Positions 25,286-35,592 of a stretch of 64,000 nucleotides of DNA are shown in pieces. Below the pieces are notes generated by a model. That model searched no databases. It had not been told where the DNA came from and saw nothing but the letters and a program-made list of their open reading frames with translations. The position numbers were made by a program, and so were the translations under genes. Within the stretch, counting starts at the first letter, position 1; the number at the start of each line of letters is the position of its first letter. The DNA comes from Phenylobacterium sp. (GTDB taxonomy: Bacteria; Pseudomonadota; Alphaproteobacteria; Caulobacterales; Caulobacteraceae). The stretch is from positions 36,134-100,133 of the forward strand of contig JAQGIV010000132.1 of NCBI GenBank assembly GCA_028290945.1, given 5' to 3'.

Positions 25286-26200
25286 ATGCCCCCGCTCCGC
25301 GACGCCATCGCCGGCCAAGTGCTCCGCCTCGTCGGGCGGGCGAGCGGCGACACGCCGTTCCTGGAGAGCACCGCCGACGCCGGCTTCTTCGGGCCGGAGA
25401 GCGCCTCGTGGCGGGTGCATGGCGACTTCACCTCGATGATGATCGGCGGGGTGGCGGCGCTGCTGCTGCAGATGCTGCACCCCCGCGCCCTGGCCGGCGT
25501 CTGGGACCACTCCGACTTCCGCCACGACATGACCGGGCGCCTCCGCCGCACCGCGCGCTTCATCGCCGGCACCACCTATGGCTCCACCGACGAGGCCCTG
25601 GCGCTGATCGCCCACGTGCAGAAGATCCACGACCGCGTCGCCGGGACCCTGCCGGACGGCACGCCCTACTCCGCCAACGACCCCGACCTGCTGACCTGGA
25701 TCCACGTGGCGGAGGTCAGCTCGTTCCTGGCCGCCTACCTGCGCTACCGCGACCCGGACTTCCCCGTGGCCGACCAGGACCGCTATTTCGCCGAGACCGC
25801 CCTCGTCGCCGAGCGGCTGGGCGCCACCGGCGTCCCCAAGTCCCGCGCCGCCGTCGAGACCTATCTGGCCGGGGTGCAGCCGCAGCTGCTCTACGACCAC
25901 CGCACGCATGAGGTGGCCCGCGCCCTGCTCGACCACCGCGCCGCCAGCCCGGCCGTCGCCCCCTTCATGAAGTTGATCTTCCAGGCCGCGCAGGACCTGC
26001 TGCCGCCCTGGGCCGCGGCGCTGCACGGCGTCCGCGTCGCCCCGGTCAGCCGCCCGGCCGTGCGCACCGCCGCCCGCGGCCTGGGGCGCATCCTGCGCTG
26101 GGCGCTCACCGGCAGCGTCGAGATGCGAGCCCGCAAGCGCGCGGCCGAGCTCGGCCTGAAGCCCGCGCCACCGGAACTTTCCGTCCACGCCCAAGCTTAA
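25286..26200 (+). CDS. DUF2236 / MpaB-like oxygenase family protein
   Basis: DFTSMMIGGVAALLLQMLHPRALAGVWDHSDFRHDMTGRLRRTARFIAGTTYG. Confidence 0.85.
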   Translation: MPPLRDAIAGQVLRLVGRASGDTPFLESTADAGFFGPESASWRVHGDFTSMMIGGVAALLLQMLHPRALAGVWDHSDFRHDMTGRLRRTARFIAGTTYGSTDEALALIAHVQKIHDRVAGTLPDGTPYSANDPDLLTWIHVAEVSSFLAAYLRYRDPDFPVADQDRYFAETALVAERLGATGVPKSRAAVETYLAGVQPQLLYDHRTHEVARALLDHRAASPAVAPFMKLIFQAAQDLLPPWAAALHGVRVAPVSRPAVRTAARGLGRILRWALTGSVEMRARKRAAELGLKPAPPELSVHAQA

Positions 26201-26224
26201 GTCCTCGAACGAGGGAGCACCGCC

Positions 26225-26494
26225 ATGCGCGCGGCTTATCTGGGACTTGGGGTGATGTGGGCGGTCTTCGCGCTCACCGCCTGCGACAAGGGCCGCAAGG
26301 CCGAGGCCGACACCGGCACGGCCAGGGCGGAGGTCACCACGACAGCGCCCGCCTCGCAGGTGCCGGATTCGCAGCTGCAGGCCCAGGCCCAGCAGGCGGC
26401 CACCGCCACCTCCACGCCGGTCGACGGCTCGGGCCCGGTCAACACCACCACGGCGACGGCGCCCACCGCACCGGCCGCCCCTGCCAAGAAGTAG
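26225..26494 (+). CDS. Small putative lipoprotein
   Basis: Short N-terminal hydrophobic segment ending FALTAC; low-complexity C-terminal half. Confidence 0.55.
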   Translation: MRAAYLGLGVMWAVFALTACDKGRKAEADTGTARAEVTTTAPASQVPDSQLQAQAQQAATATSTPVDGSGPVNTTTATAPTAPAAPAKK

Positions 26495-26501
26495 GCTGTT
26501 C

Positions 26502-26560
26502 CTGCTCCTCTCCCAGGCGCGCCAGCGCCGTGGGAGAGGCTGGGTGAGGGCGGCGCTGAG
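26502..26560 (+). repeat. Left arm of inverted REP-like repeat
   Basis: CTGCTCCTCTCCCAGG..GTGGGAGAGGCTGGGTGAGGGCGGCGCTGA; reverse complement at 27631..27687. Confidence 0.7.
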
Positions 26561-26680
26561 CTGGCGTTCCCGGCAGCCTTGGACCAGGAAACCTCTATCT
26601 CGCGCCACCGCCAGATAGCGGACCTCACGAATGTCACTGATGGGGGGGAAGCGGACTTTGGGCGAGGGCGACCAGCGCGG

Positions 26681-27475
26681 CTACTTCACCGGCTTCAAAC
26701 CAAGACGGTCTCTGGCGGCGTCCACGGAGTCGAACTGGCGCCGATCCTCAGTCGTAAGCGATCCTCGGGAAGCGAGAAGCGTTGTCGGATCACGGGCGCA
26801 CGCGCCGAAGCTGTCGCGAGCCTGATTAAAGATGTCCGCGCGATCGGTCTTGGCGACTTCGATCCCGGCCTGCTTCATGGCCTCAAGCAGCACCATACCC
26901 CCGTAGGCCAGCTCGAGGTTCGCGGCCCTCAGCGTGGCGATGACTGCGGTCGCCCTGTCAGCCTCTGCTTCAGTGAGGGCCCCCCCGGCGTCTCGAACGG
27001 CGCCAAGGGCGGTTCGGGCATGCAACTCCCCCGTGCCCGACCCCGCGAGCTCGGGCACTATTCGGTAGGGGCTGGACCAGCGGACCAGATCGTCCGCACC
27101 CATGTGAGTTCCCACGTCGGAAGCCACCACTGCCTGCCAGGCCTGCGAGTCCCAGGTTCGATTTGACGGGCCGTAGCTCAACGCGGCCCTGCGAAAGGAC
27201 CGCCGATCCGCGCGAACGGCGGCCATGGCTTCCAGACCATCGAGCTGCTCGTCGAAACAAGCGGCGGCGGCGAGGCGCGCAATGGCCTGGGGTCCGTCAT
27301 CCTCCGCGAGTTCGAGCCGCATGGCGTGCTCAGCCTCCTGGATTTTGTGGCGCCAGCCCATCGACTCCGCGACCTGTTCGGCCCCGAGCGCCGTCAGTAC
27401 GCCGACCACGATGATCGCGTACTCCTTCAGGAACTCGCGCCAGCCATGCCAGGGCTTGGGTTTGTGGATGTCCAT
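26681..27475 (-). CDS. Hypothetical protein with single N-terminal TM segment (MDIHKPKPWHGWREF family)
   Basis: Intact ORF; EYAIIVVGVLTALGAEQ hydrophobic segment. Confidence 0.7.
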   Translation of the reverse strand: MDIHKPKPWHGWREFLKEYAIIVVGVLTALGAEQVAESMGWRHKIQEAEHAMRLELAEDDGPQAIARLAAAACFDEQLDGLEAMAAVRADRRSFRRAALSYGPSNRTWDSQAWQAVVASDVGTHMGADDLVRWSSPYRIVPELAGSGTGELHARTALGAVRDAGGALTEAEADRATAVIATLRAANLELAYGGMVLLEAMKQAGIEVAKTDRADIFNQARDSFGACARDPTTLLASRGSLTTEDRRQFDSVDAARDRLGLKPVK

Positions 27476-27630
27476 GCCGCCCCCCAGCGGTTCACTGGCG
27501 ACGACTGTAAGCGGACTCGCTGAAGGTCCGCCATGGGCCGGGAGCCGTCTCGCGTTTCCGGCCGCAGGGGCGGACTTCACCAAGCCCAGGCGAAAAACGA
27601 GCGAGAGCGGGTCCCCGGGCGATCGTTCCG

Positions 27631-27687
27631 TCAGCGCCGCCCTCACCCAGCCTCTCCCGCGATGCTGCGCATCTGGGAGAGGAGCAG
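27631..27687 (-). repeat. Right arm of inverted REP-like repeat
   Basis: TCAGCGCCGCCCTCACCCAGCCTCTCCCGC..CTGGGAGAGGAGCAG. Confidence 0.7.
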
Positions 27688-27699
27688 TTCGCGCCGACG

Positions 27700-27906
27700 C
27701 TAGGGCAGGTCCTCGGCGAGGATGGCCATCTCGAACATGAACGAGCCGTCGTCGTCCTCGTCCTGGAACACCACGCCGATGAACTCCTCGCCGACATAGA
27801 CCTCGGCGGAGTCCTTCTGCTTGGGACGCGGCCGCAGGGTGATCCGCGCATTGGCGAAGGTCCCGCGCAGGTGGCCTTCGATCTTGCGGATGTCTTTCTC
27901 GTCCAC
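27700..27906 (-). CDS. DUF3126 family protein
   Basis: DEKDIRKIEGHLRGTFANARITLRPRPKQKDSAEVYVGEEFIGVVFQDEDDDGSFMFEMAILAEDL. Confidence 0.85.
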   Translation of the reverse strand: MDEKDIRKIEGHLRGTFANARITLRPRPKQKDSAEVYVGEEFIGVVFQDEDDDGSFMFEMAILAEDLP

Positions 27907-27966
27907 GCAGTGCGCTCCTTGGTCCAACGGCGGCGAACCTAGCCGGTCACGCCCGCCGGATAAACC

Positions 27967-28797
27967 TCAGATCACGTAGTCGTACACAGCCTCGGCCAGC
28001 GTGTGGTCCATGGACTTGGCCGGCTCGTCGCAGGTCGGGCAGTTGACCAGGCGGGCCGGCACGCCCGCCGCGGTGCAGCCCGCGGGCACCGGCCTCAGCA
28101 CCACCGAGCCGGAGGCGATCTTGGCGTAGTCGCCGATCTCGATGTTGCCGAGCACCTTGGCGCCGGCCCCCAGCAGCACGCCCTTGCCGATCTTCGGGTG
28201 GCGATCGCCGCGCTCGGCGCCCGTGCCGCCCAGGGTCACGCCCTGCAGCATGGAGACGTCGTCGCCGATCACCGCGGTCTCGCCGATGACGATGCCGGTG
28301 CCGTGGTCGACGAACACGCCGCGGCCGATGCGGGTGGCCGGGTGGATGTCCACCTGGAACAGCTCGCTCATCCGGCTCTGCAGGTAGAAGGCCAGGGTCT
28401 CGCGGCCCTCGCCCCACAGCCAGTGGGCGACCCGCTGGGTCTGCAGGGCCTGGAAGCCCTTGAAGAACAGGAACGGCTGGACGTAGCCCTTGCAGGCCGG
28501 GTCGCGCTCGAACACCGCCTTCAGGTCGTCCTCGGCGATGGACAGCAGCTCGGGATGGCTCTGGTAGGCCTCGTCGCAGATGTCGCGGATGGTCATGCCG
28601 CGCAGCTCCTGGTCGCCGAGCTTGCGGGCCAGCTGGTAGGAGAGCGCATCGCCCAACTCGTCGTGGTTCAGGATGGTGGCGGCGACCACGCTGGCCAGCG
28701 CCGACTCCTGCTTCGCCACGGCGGCGGCTTCATTGCGCAGTGACGCCCAGACGGGCGGCGCGATACCGGGGTCCACGACCTCCAGACGCTGGCTCAT
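27967..28797 (-). CDS. cysE: Serine O-acetyltransferase
   Basis: DIHPATRIGRGVFVDHGTGIVIGETAVIGDDVSMLQGVTLGGTG hexapeptide repeats. Confidence 0.93.
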   Translation of the reverse strand: MSQRLEVVDPGIAPPVWASLRNEAAAVAKQESALASVVAATILNHDELGDALSYQLARKLGDQELRGMTIRDICDEAYQSHPELLSIAEDDLKAVFERDPACKGYVQPFLFFKGFQALQTQRVAHWLWGEGRETLAFYLQSRMSELFQVDIHPATRIGRGVFVDHGTGIVIGETAVIGDDVSMLQGVTLGGTGAERGDRHPKIGKGVLLGAGAKVLGNIEIGDYAKIASGSVVLRPVPAGCTAAGVPARLVNCPTCDEPAKSMDHTLAEAVYDYVI

Positions 28798-28827
28798 CGG
28801 CTCCTCCCGACCCATCCTCAAGCCTCC

Positions 28828-29442
28828 CTACCCTAGCATGAGACGCGCCAGCGCCCCAGGCAAAGCCCCTTCACGAGCCATATGGTAAGCGCGCAGCAGC
28901 ATCGCCACCGTTAAGACGTCCTGCAGATGGCCGGCGAGCGCCGCCTCCAGCGCTTCGCGGAACGGAACCCGTTCCAGCGCCAGGTCCTCGGTGTCGTCCG
29001 GGTGGTGGCCGCCGGGGCCTTCCGACAGGCCGAGCGCCACATAGCCGATGGCCCGCTCGTCGGTGACCGAGTTGGAGAGCTGCACCCTGAGCACCTCGCG
29101 CCAGTCGGCGGCCACCAGGCCGGTCTCCTCGGCGAGCTCGCGCCGGGCCCCCTCCAGCGGATCCTCGTCCAGCGGCGCGCCGCCCTCGGGGATCTCCCAG
29201 CTGTAGTCGCCGAGCGCGAAGCGGTTCTGGCCCACCAGGGTGATGGTCCCGTCGTCATGGATCGGCAGCACGGCGATCGCATGGTTCTTGAAGCCCACGA
29301 CCCCATAGCTGGCCGGCCAGCCAGTGGGCGCGACGGCCGCATGCTCGGTGACCTTGATCCACGGATTGTCGAACACCAGGCGCGCGGCGCCGCGTTTCCA
29401 GGGCGTCCCGTGCGGGCGCAGCCAGGCAGGTTTGTCGCTCAT
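28828..29442 (-). CDS. NUDIX hydrolase
   Basis: GGAPLDEDPLEGARRELAEETGL Nudix box. Confidence 0.93.
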   Translation of the reverse strand: MSDKPAWLRPHGTPWKRGAARLVFDNPWIKVTEHAAVAPTGWPASYGVVGFKNHAIAVLPIHDDGTITLVGQNRFALGDYSWEIPEGGAPLDEDPLEGARRELAEETGLVAADWREVLRVQLSNSVTDERAIGYVALGLSEGPGGHHPDDTEDLALERVPFREALEAALAGHLQDVLTVAMLLRAYHMAREGALPGALARLMLG

Positions 29443-29517
29443 CTCGTCCGGCTCGCCTTGCGGTGGGCTTGTGCGGGTCCATAAACAGGCCCGCGATCGA
29501 CTTCCATAGATGATGAG

Positions 29518-30138
29518 ATGGCTGTGACCGACGCCCTTCCGCCTGCGCCGCAGTTCGGCGACCCGCTGCCGCTGAGGCCTGCGCCGGAGGTGCTGCGCTT
29601 CCTGGCCCGCCGCCGCTCGACCTCGGCGGTGACCCTGACCGAGCCCGCCCCCTCGGCCGCGGAACTCGACCAGTTGTTGCGCCTGGCCACGCGCGTGCCG
29701 GACCACGGCAAGCTGGCGCCCTGGCGGTTCGTGGTGCTGGAGGGCGCGGCCAAGGCCCGCTTCGCCGAGCGGCTGGAGGCGCTGGCCAAGGGGCGCGGCG
29801 ACGCCCAGGCCGCCGCCAAGCTGGCCAAGCTGAAGGTCCCGCCGCTGGCCGTGGCGGTGATCTCCGCGCCGAAGCCCGACACCTCGATCCCGGAGTGGGA
29901 GCAGGTGCTCTCGGCCGGCGCCGCGGCCACCACCCTGCTCTATGCGACCTTGGCCATGGGCTACGGCGGCAACTGGATCACCGATTGGTACGCCTACGAT
30001 CCCGACGCCAACGCCGTGCTGGGCCTGAGGCCCGGCGAGCGGGTGGCCGCCTTCATGCTGATCGGGACGCCCCGGGAATCCCCGCTGGAGCGGGAGCGGC
30101 CCGATCCCGCCGCGCTGGTCACGCGCTGGCAGGGCTGA
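29518..30138 (+). CDS. Nitroreductase family protein
   Basis: RRRSTSAVTLTEPAP, ATRVPDHGKLAPWRFVV, MGYGGNWIT. Confidence 0.9.
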   Translation: MAVTDALPPAPQFGDPLPLRPAPEVLRFLARRRSTSAVTLTEPAPSAAELDQLLRLATRVPDHGKLAPWRFVVLEGAAKARFAERLEALAKGRGDAQAAAKLAKLKVPPLAVAVISAPKPDTSIPEWEQVLSAGAAATTLLYATLAMGYGGNWITDWYAYDPDANAVLGLRPGERVAAFMLIGTPRESPLERERPDPAALVTRWQG

Positions 30139-30347
30139 GACGGAAGGGCTCGCCCTCTCCCCCACGCGAGCAAGGCGAGCGAGAGGGGAGAGGATCAAGG
30201 AGAGGGGCGGCGGAGGAGGATGCGACCTTGGCGCTCGGTCATCCTCGATGATCATGGCTGGATCGCATGGGGGTGCTGAGACACGGAGCCACCCTCTCCC
30301 GGCCTCTCCCCTCTACGCGCTGCGTGGGGGAGAGGAGCTATGCCCCA

Positions 30348-30417
30348 GAAACACAACGGCCGGACGACGCATCGCGCCGTCCGGCCTGAGGTGACACGCC
30401 CGAGGAGAGTTGGGCAA
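30348..30417 (-). ncRNA. Candidate small RNA with anti-Shine-Dalgarno loop
   Basis: TTGCAA-N16-TATACC promoter (30423-30450), hairpin GCCC-AACTCTCCTC-GGGC, terminator GGCCGGACG..CGTCCGGCC + GTTGTGTTTC; no ORF. Confidence 0.4.
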
Positions 30418-30645
30418 GGCTAGGTATATGCCCGTTAATCGGGTTTGCAAAGCGCTGATGCGACCAAGGCGCTGAGCAGCCCGGCCTTTTCGCCTCAGAG
30501 GAGAGTTGACGCCGGCCCAATCATCACCGGATCGATGCTCTGGCCTCGGAAGCGGGGCCAAGCGAATACGCGCCATCAACTTACCGTGTAGAAGTATTCG
30601 GATGTGTCCTAGTTGGCCTCGTCCAGGCGATCGGCCGGACAATGC

Positions 30646-31116
30646 CTAGCCGCGGCCGCGATAAGCTGGAACGCCTTGATCCGGTAGCCACAAGCCTTCC
30701 GGAGACGGCCCGCTTTGCCAGAAAACGTCTATGGGAATGCCGCCGCGCGGGTACCAATAACCGCCTATTCTCAGCCACCTAGGCTCCGCCGCGCCGACGA
30801 TGCGGCGCCCGATGGCCACGGTGCAATCCTCATGGAACGCGCCATGGTTGCGGAACGAGGCCAGATAGAGCTTCAGCGACTTGGATTCGATCAGCCAATC
30901 GCCGGGCGCATAGTCGATCACCAGGTGGGCGAAGTCCGGCTGGCCGGTCACCGGGCACAGCGAGGTGAACTCCGGAACGGTGAAGCGGGCGAGGTAGAGC
31001 GTATCCTTCTGCGGATTGGGCACGCGCTCCAGCACCGCCTCGTCCGGGCTCGCGAAACCGCGGGCCTCGCGGCCGAGCTGGGTCAGGCCAGATCCGGTTG
31101 GATTGCTGTCGTCCAT
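30646..31116 (-). CDS. queF: NADPH-dependent 7-cyano-7-deazaguanine reductase QueF
   Basis: [48 protein letters not shown]. Confidence 0.95.
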   Translation of the reverse strand: MDDSNPTGSGLTQLGREARGFASPDEAVLERVPNPQKDTLYLARFTVPEFTSLCPVTGQPDFAHLVIDYAPGDWLIESKSLKLYLASFRNHGAFHEDCTVAIGRRIVGAAEPRWLRIGGYWYPRGGIPIDVFWQSGPSPEGLWLPDQGVPAYRGRG

Positions 31117-31209
31117 GGCCGCGACTTAGCCCCGCCACGCCAAGCTCGCAACCAAGACAGCCGCCCCGCGAGCCGCTAGGACGTCGCGAAAGAACAGCGG
31201 GAGGCGCGC

Positions 31210-32010
31210 ATGGCCGGGGACGACTTCAAGGGCTTCGTGGTGGTGGTGACCGGCGGCTCGACCGGGCTTGGCCGGGCGATCGCGGTGGAGACCGCCGCCC
31301 GCGGCGCCGAGGCGGTGGTGATCAACTACGCCCACAACGCCGACGAGGCCCAGGAGACCGCCCGCCAGGTGGCGGCCCACGGCGCCAAGGCCGTGACCGT
31401 GCAGGGCGACGTCGCCGCCGACGCCGACTGCCGCCGGATCGCCGAGGCGGCGCAGGCCTTCGGCCGCATCGACGCCCTGTTCAACAACGCCGGCACGACC
31501 ACCTTCGCCGCGCACGGCGACATGGAGGCGGTCTCGGCCGAGGACTTCCTGCGGCTCTATTCGGTGAACGTGGTGGGGGCCTTCCAGATGGTGCGGGCCT
31601 GCCGCGCCCTGCTGGAAGCCGGCGCGCAGCCCGGCGCGGTGGTCAACACCGCCTCCATCGCCGGCGTCACCGGCATCGGCTCCTCGGTGCCCTACGCCGC
31701 CTCGAAGGGCGCGCTGACCACCATGACGCTCTCGCTGGCCCGCGCGCTGGCGCCCAAGATCCGCGTCAACGCGGTCTGCCCGGGATTCATCGACACCCCC
31801 TGGTTCGGCAAGGGCCTGGGCGAGGCGGGGGCCGATCGGGTGCGGGCCAACGCGGCGGCCGGCACGCCGCTCAAGGCCGCCTCCACCGCCGAGGACGTGG
31901 CCGCCGCCACGGTGTTCCTGGCCTCGCCCTATTCCCGGCACGTCACCGGCGAGACCCTGCTGGTGGACGCCGGCTCGCACCTGGGATTCGCCCCGCTGGT
32001 CGCCCGCTGA
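31210..32010 (+). CDS. SDR family oxidoreductase
   Basis: TGGSTGLGRAIA, NNAG, YAASKGAL. Confidence 0.95.
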   Translation: MAGDDFKGFVVVVTGGSTGLGRAIAVETAARGAEAVVINYAHNADEAQETARQVAAHGAKAVTVQGDVAADADCRRIAEAAQAFGRIDALFNNAGTTTFAAHGDMEAVSAEDFLRLYSVNVVGAFQMVRACRALLEAGAQPGAVVNTASIAGVTGIGSSVPYAASKGALTTMTLSLARALAPKIRVNAVCPGFIDTPWFGKGLGEAGADRVRANAAAGTPLKAASTAEDVAAATVFLASPYSRHVTGETLLVDAGSHLGFAPLVAR

Positions 32011-32225
32011 GCCTTACGTCGGCCTTACGACAAACGGCGCCCATTCGAATGGCGCCGCTTCGCTCTTCCGCTCAAAAACCAGGCAGGCGTCATGTGGCGC
32101 CTGTTTCGCGGGCGCCCGGCGTTGATCGCCAGGGCGTGGCCACGACCATGGGCCGCGCACGGTCGCACCGGGAAAGGCCTTTTGGGGCCGGCCCTGCAAG
32201 CGGGCCGGAGAACGAGGGGAATACA

Positions 32226-33368
32226 ATGAATTTCGTGAAGACGACCTGGGTCGCCGGTGCGGCGGCGGTCTCATTGGGGCTGGCGTCCGCAACCATCGCT
32301 CAGGCCGACCCGCTGGCCAGTCCGGCGATGACCCCGCCGCTCTCGTCCAACACCAGCCCGACGAGCTTCGACACCGGGCTCGGCAAGATCTACGTGGGCG
32401 GCCAGCTGACCGGGCTCGGCTTCTCGCAGTCCAACCCGATCCCGGGCGACAAGAAGAGCCGCCTGGACGTCTCCAACGCCCAGCTGGAATTCCAGAAGAC
32501 CGACGGGGTCTTCCAGTTCTACGTGCAGGGCGGCCTCTATTCGACGCCCTCGCTGGGCACGCCCTATTTCAAGGCCACCGACCTGCCGGGCCTGAGCTAC
32601 AAGGCCATCCCGGTGGCCTATGTGAAGATCGCCCCGAACGCCAACTTCAACGTCATGGCCGGCAAGCTGCCGACCCTGATCGGCGCGGAGTACACCTTCA
32701 CCTTCCAGAACATGAACATCGCCCGCGGCCTGCTCTGGAACCAAGAGCCGGCGATCAGCCGCGGCGTGCAGGCCAACATCACCAACGGTCCGTGGGCCAT
32801 CTCGCTGGCGCTGACCGACGGCTACTACTCGAACCGCTTCACCACCGGCTCGGCGCTGGTCGCCTATACGGTCTCCAAGACCGACACCCTGGCGTTCGCC
32901 GCCACCGGCCAGTTCAAGAAGACCTCCAAGGCGGGCTTCGCCACGCCGGTCGCCCAGAACAACGGCGACATGTTCAACCTGATCTGGACCCACACCGAGG
33001 GCGATCTGATGATCGTGCCGTACCTGCAGTACGGCCACACCCCGAAGGACACCAAGGTGGGCCTGCCCGCCTCCGGCTCGACCTTCGGCGCGGCGGTGCT
33101 CGGCAAGTACAACTTCACGCCCATGTTCAGCCTGGCCGGCCGGGCCGAGTACACCTCGTCCTCCGGCGACCAGAGCCTGCTCTACGGGCCGAAGAGCAAG
33201 GCCATGTCGCTGACCGTGACGCCGACCTGGCAGTTCAAGACCTTCTTCATCCGCGGCGAGCTCAACTACACCAAGCTCGACAGCGCGGCGCCCGGCGCGG
33301 GTTTCGGCTCGACGGGCAACAAGGACACCCAGTCGCGTGCGATGGTCGAGACCGGCTTCCTCTTCTGA
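32226..33368 (+). CDS. Outer-membrane beta-barrel porin-like protein
   Basis: Signal peptide, alternating beta pattern, C-terminal aromatic (ETGFLF). Confidence 0.8.
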   Translation: MNFVKTTWVAGAAAVSLGLASATIAQADPLASPAMTPPLSSNTSPTSFDTGLGKIYVGGQLTGLGFSQSNPIPGDKKSRLDVSNAQLEFQKTDGVFQFYVQGGLYSTPSLGTPYFKATDLPGLSYKAIPVAYVKIAPNANFNVMAGKLPTLIGAEYTFTFQNMNIARGLLWNQEPAISRGVQANITNGPWAISLALTDGYYSNRFTTGSALVAYTVSKTDTLAFAATGQFKKTSKAGFATPVAQNNGDMFNLIWTHTEGDLMIVPYLQYGHTPKDTKVGLPASGSTFGAAVLGKYNFTPMFSLAGRAEYTSSSGDQSLLYGPKSKAMSLTVTPTWQFKTFFIRGELNYTKLDSAAPGAGFGSTGNKDTQSRAMVETGFLF

Positions 33369-33611
33369 CGCGGGCGGTCGGCCCGGCGAACCTCCCTGCG
33401 CCGGGCCGACTGTCGCCCATCCGCCGCACCTCGCCACAACCATCGGTCGCGCCCCCGCGAGGGGGCGTTTTCCGTTGCGCCATAGGGCGCCGCTCCCTAA
33501 AGGTTAGACGCCCCCGCTGGGATCAGACTCCCGCGCGCGGGCCAGGGGCCCGGCTCTTCCACCGTCGCAGGACCCCGCCTGTGTCAACGGGACGGTCACA
33601 CTCCGGGGTGC

Positions 33612-35588
33612 ATGCTCGCAAATCGCAAAGCTGACCGGGTGCGGCCCATGGAGCGGATGGCCTTTCGGGCCCAGACGATCGTGGCCGACGTGGTGCTCGC
33701 CGCCTGCGCCTTCGCGCTGGCCTACGCCGCCGCGCCGATGAAGCTCTCGGCCTTCGGGCTGGCGGGCCTGCCCTCGCTGACCCTGATCCAGCTCGTCGTG
33801 CTCTACGCCGCGCTCGCCGGCGGCTTCACCGTGCTGTTCCGCCGCGAGCTGTCGCCCTGGCGCTACGTCTCGATCCCCGACGTGCTGGTGCTGGCGCGCA
33901 TCGCCTTCCTCACCGCCGGGGTGTTCCTGCTCTGGGTGTTCGTCCTCGACCGCGCCCGCGGCCTGCCGCGCGCCACCCTGTTCGTGGCCCCGCTGGTGCA
34001 GATGATGTTCTCCATGGGCGTGCGCGTCGCCCGCCGCGCCCTGCACGAGCGGGCCTTCCAGTCCTTCGCCCCGCTGAAGACCATCAGCGACCGGGTGACC
34101 GGCGCGCCGCCGCTGCTCCTGATCGGCCCGGCCTCGCTGGCCGACACCTACCTGCGCGACGTCTCGCGCAGCCACGACCGCAACTTCACCCCCGTCGGCA
34201 TCGTCGGCACCGAAGCCCGCGACGTGGGCCAGCAGGTGCGCGGGGTCTGCATAATCGACCATTTGGACAATCTGGACGCGGCGCTCGCCGATTTGCGGCG
34301 CTGGAACCGCTATCCGCGCGCCGTCCTGTTCCTCGAGGAGCCGGCCCGCCTGAAGGGCCTCACCGCCGACCAGCTCGGCCGGCTGAAGCACGACGGCGTG
34401 CGCCTGCTGCGCCTGCCCTCCATCGTCGAGCTGGCCCACGACGACGGCGTCAACCTGGTGCCGATGCGCGAGATCAACATCGAGGAGCTGCTGGCCCGCG
34501 AGCCCATCGAGCTCGACCGCCACGCCGTGGGGGCCCTGATCCGCGGCCGCCGGGTGCTGGTCACCGGCGCCGGCGGCTCCATCGGCTCGGAGCTGTGCCG
34601 CCAGGTGGCGGCCTTCAACTGCGCCCACCTGTCCCTGCTCGACTTCTCCGAAACCGCCCTGTTCGAGATCGAGCGCGAGATCGGCGAGCACTATCCCGAC
34701 ATCTCCTGCACCGCGGCGCTCTGCGACGTGCGCAAGGCCGAGCGGGTCAACGCCGTGTTCGAGCGGGAGCAGCCGGACCTGGTGTTCCACGCCGCGGCGC
34801 TGAAGCACGTCCTGATGGTCGAGCGTCACCCCTGCGAGGGCGTGCTGACCAACGTCATCGGCACCTGGAACGTGGCCGAGGCGGCCAAGGGCTGCGGCGC
34901 GGCCCAGATGGTGCTGATCTCGTCCGACAAGGCCGTCGATCCGGCCAACGCCATGGGCGCCACCAAGCGGCTGGCCGAGGCGGTGGTCCAGGCCCAGCAG
35001 TCCTCCAATGGCACCCGCTTCGCCGCCGTCCGGTTCGGCAACGTGCTGGGCTCGGCGGGCTCGGTGGTGCCGATCTTCAAGTCGCAGATCGAGCGCGGCG
35101 GGCCGGTGACTGTCACCCATCCCGAGATGGCGCGCTACTTCATGACCATTCCGGAGGCCGCCCAGCTGGTGCTGCACGCCACCGCCACCAGCGCCGACGG
35201 CGAAGCGGGCGCGGCGGCGCGGCTGTTCATCCTGGAGATGGGCGAGCCGGTCAGGATCATGGACCTGGCCCGCCAGATGATCGCGCTGTCCGGCCGCACG
35301 CCCGGCAAGGACATCAACATCGACATCATCGGCCTGCGCACCGGCGAGAAGCTCTCCGAGGCGCTGCTGGACGAGAGCGAGCGGGCCGAGCCCTGTGCGC
35401 CCAAGGTGCTGGAGGTGGTGTCGCCCTCGCCGCTCAGGATCACCGCGGCGCACCTGGCCGATCTGGAGATCCTGGCCGAAAGCGGCGACGCCGAGGGCGT
35501 GCGCCGCGCGGTGTTCGACCTGGTGGCCCAGATCCGCGGCGAGCGTTCCGGCCCCGCGCCGACGCTCAGGGTCGTGGTCGGCGGCTGA
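33612..35588 (+). CDS. Polysaccharide biosynthesis NDP-sugar epimerase/dehydratase (WbpM/CapD-like)
   Basis: N-terminal TM segments; VLVTGAGGSIGSELCRQV; ISSDKAVDPANAMGATKRLAE. Confidence 0.93.
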   Translation: MLANRKADRVRPMERMAFRAQTIVADVVLAACAFALAYAAAPMKLSAFGLAGLPSLTLIQLVVLYAALAGGFTVLFRRELSPWRYVSIPDVLVLARIAFLTAGVFLLWVFVLDRARGLPRATLFVAPLVQMMFSMGVRVARRALHERAFQSFAPLKTISDRVTGAPPLLLIGPASLADTYLRDVSRSHDRNFTPVGIVGTEARDVGQQVRGVCIIDHLDNLDAALADLRRWNRYPRAVLFLEEPARLKGLTADQLGRLKHDGVRLLRLPSIVELAHDDGVNLVPMREINIEELLAREPIELDRHAVGALIRGRRVLVTGAGGSIGSELCRQVAAFNCAHLSLLDFSETALFEIEREIGEHYPDISCTAALCDVRKAERVNAVFEREQPDLVFHAAALKHVLMVERHPCEGVLTNVIGTWNVAEAAKGCGAAQMVLISSDKAVDPANAMGATKRLAEAVVQAQQSSNGTRFAAVRFGNVLGSAGSVVPIFKSQIERGGPVTVTHPEMARYFMTIPEAAQLVLHATATSADGEAGAAARLFILEMGEPVRIMDLARQMIALSGRTPGKDINIDIIGLRTGEKLSEALLDESERAEPCAPKVLEVVSPSPLRITAAHLADLEILAESGDAEGVRRAVFDLVAQIRGERSGPAPTLRVVVGG

Positions 35589-35592
35589 GCCG

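Noticed and set aside
30313-30642. 109-aa minus-strand ORF downstream of queF
   Set aside because: Composition and hairpin content suggest non-coding DNA; overlaps the sRNA candidate and terminator-like stem.
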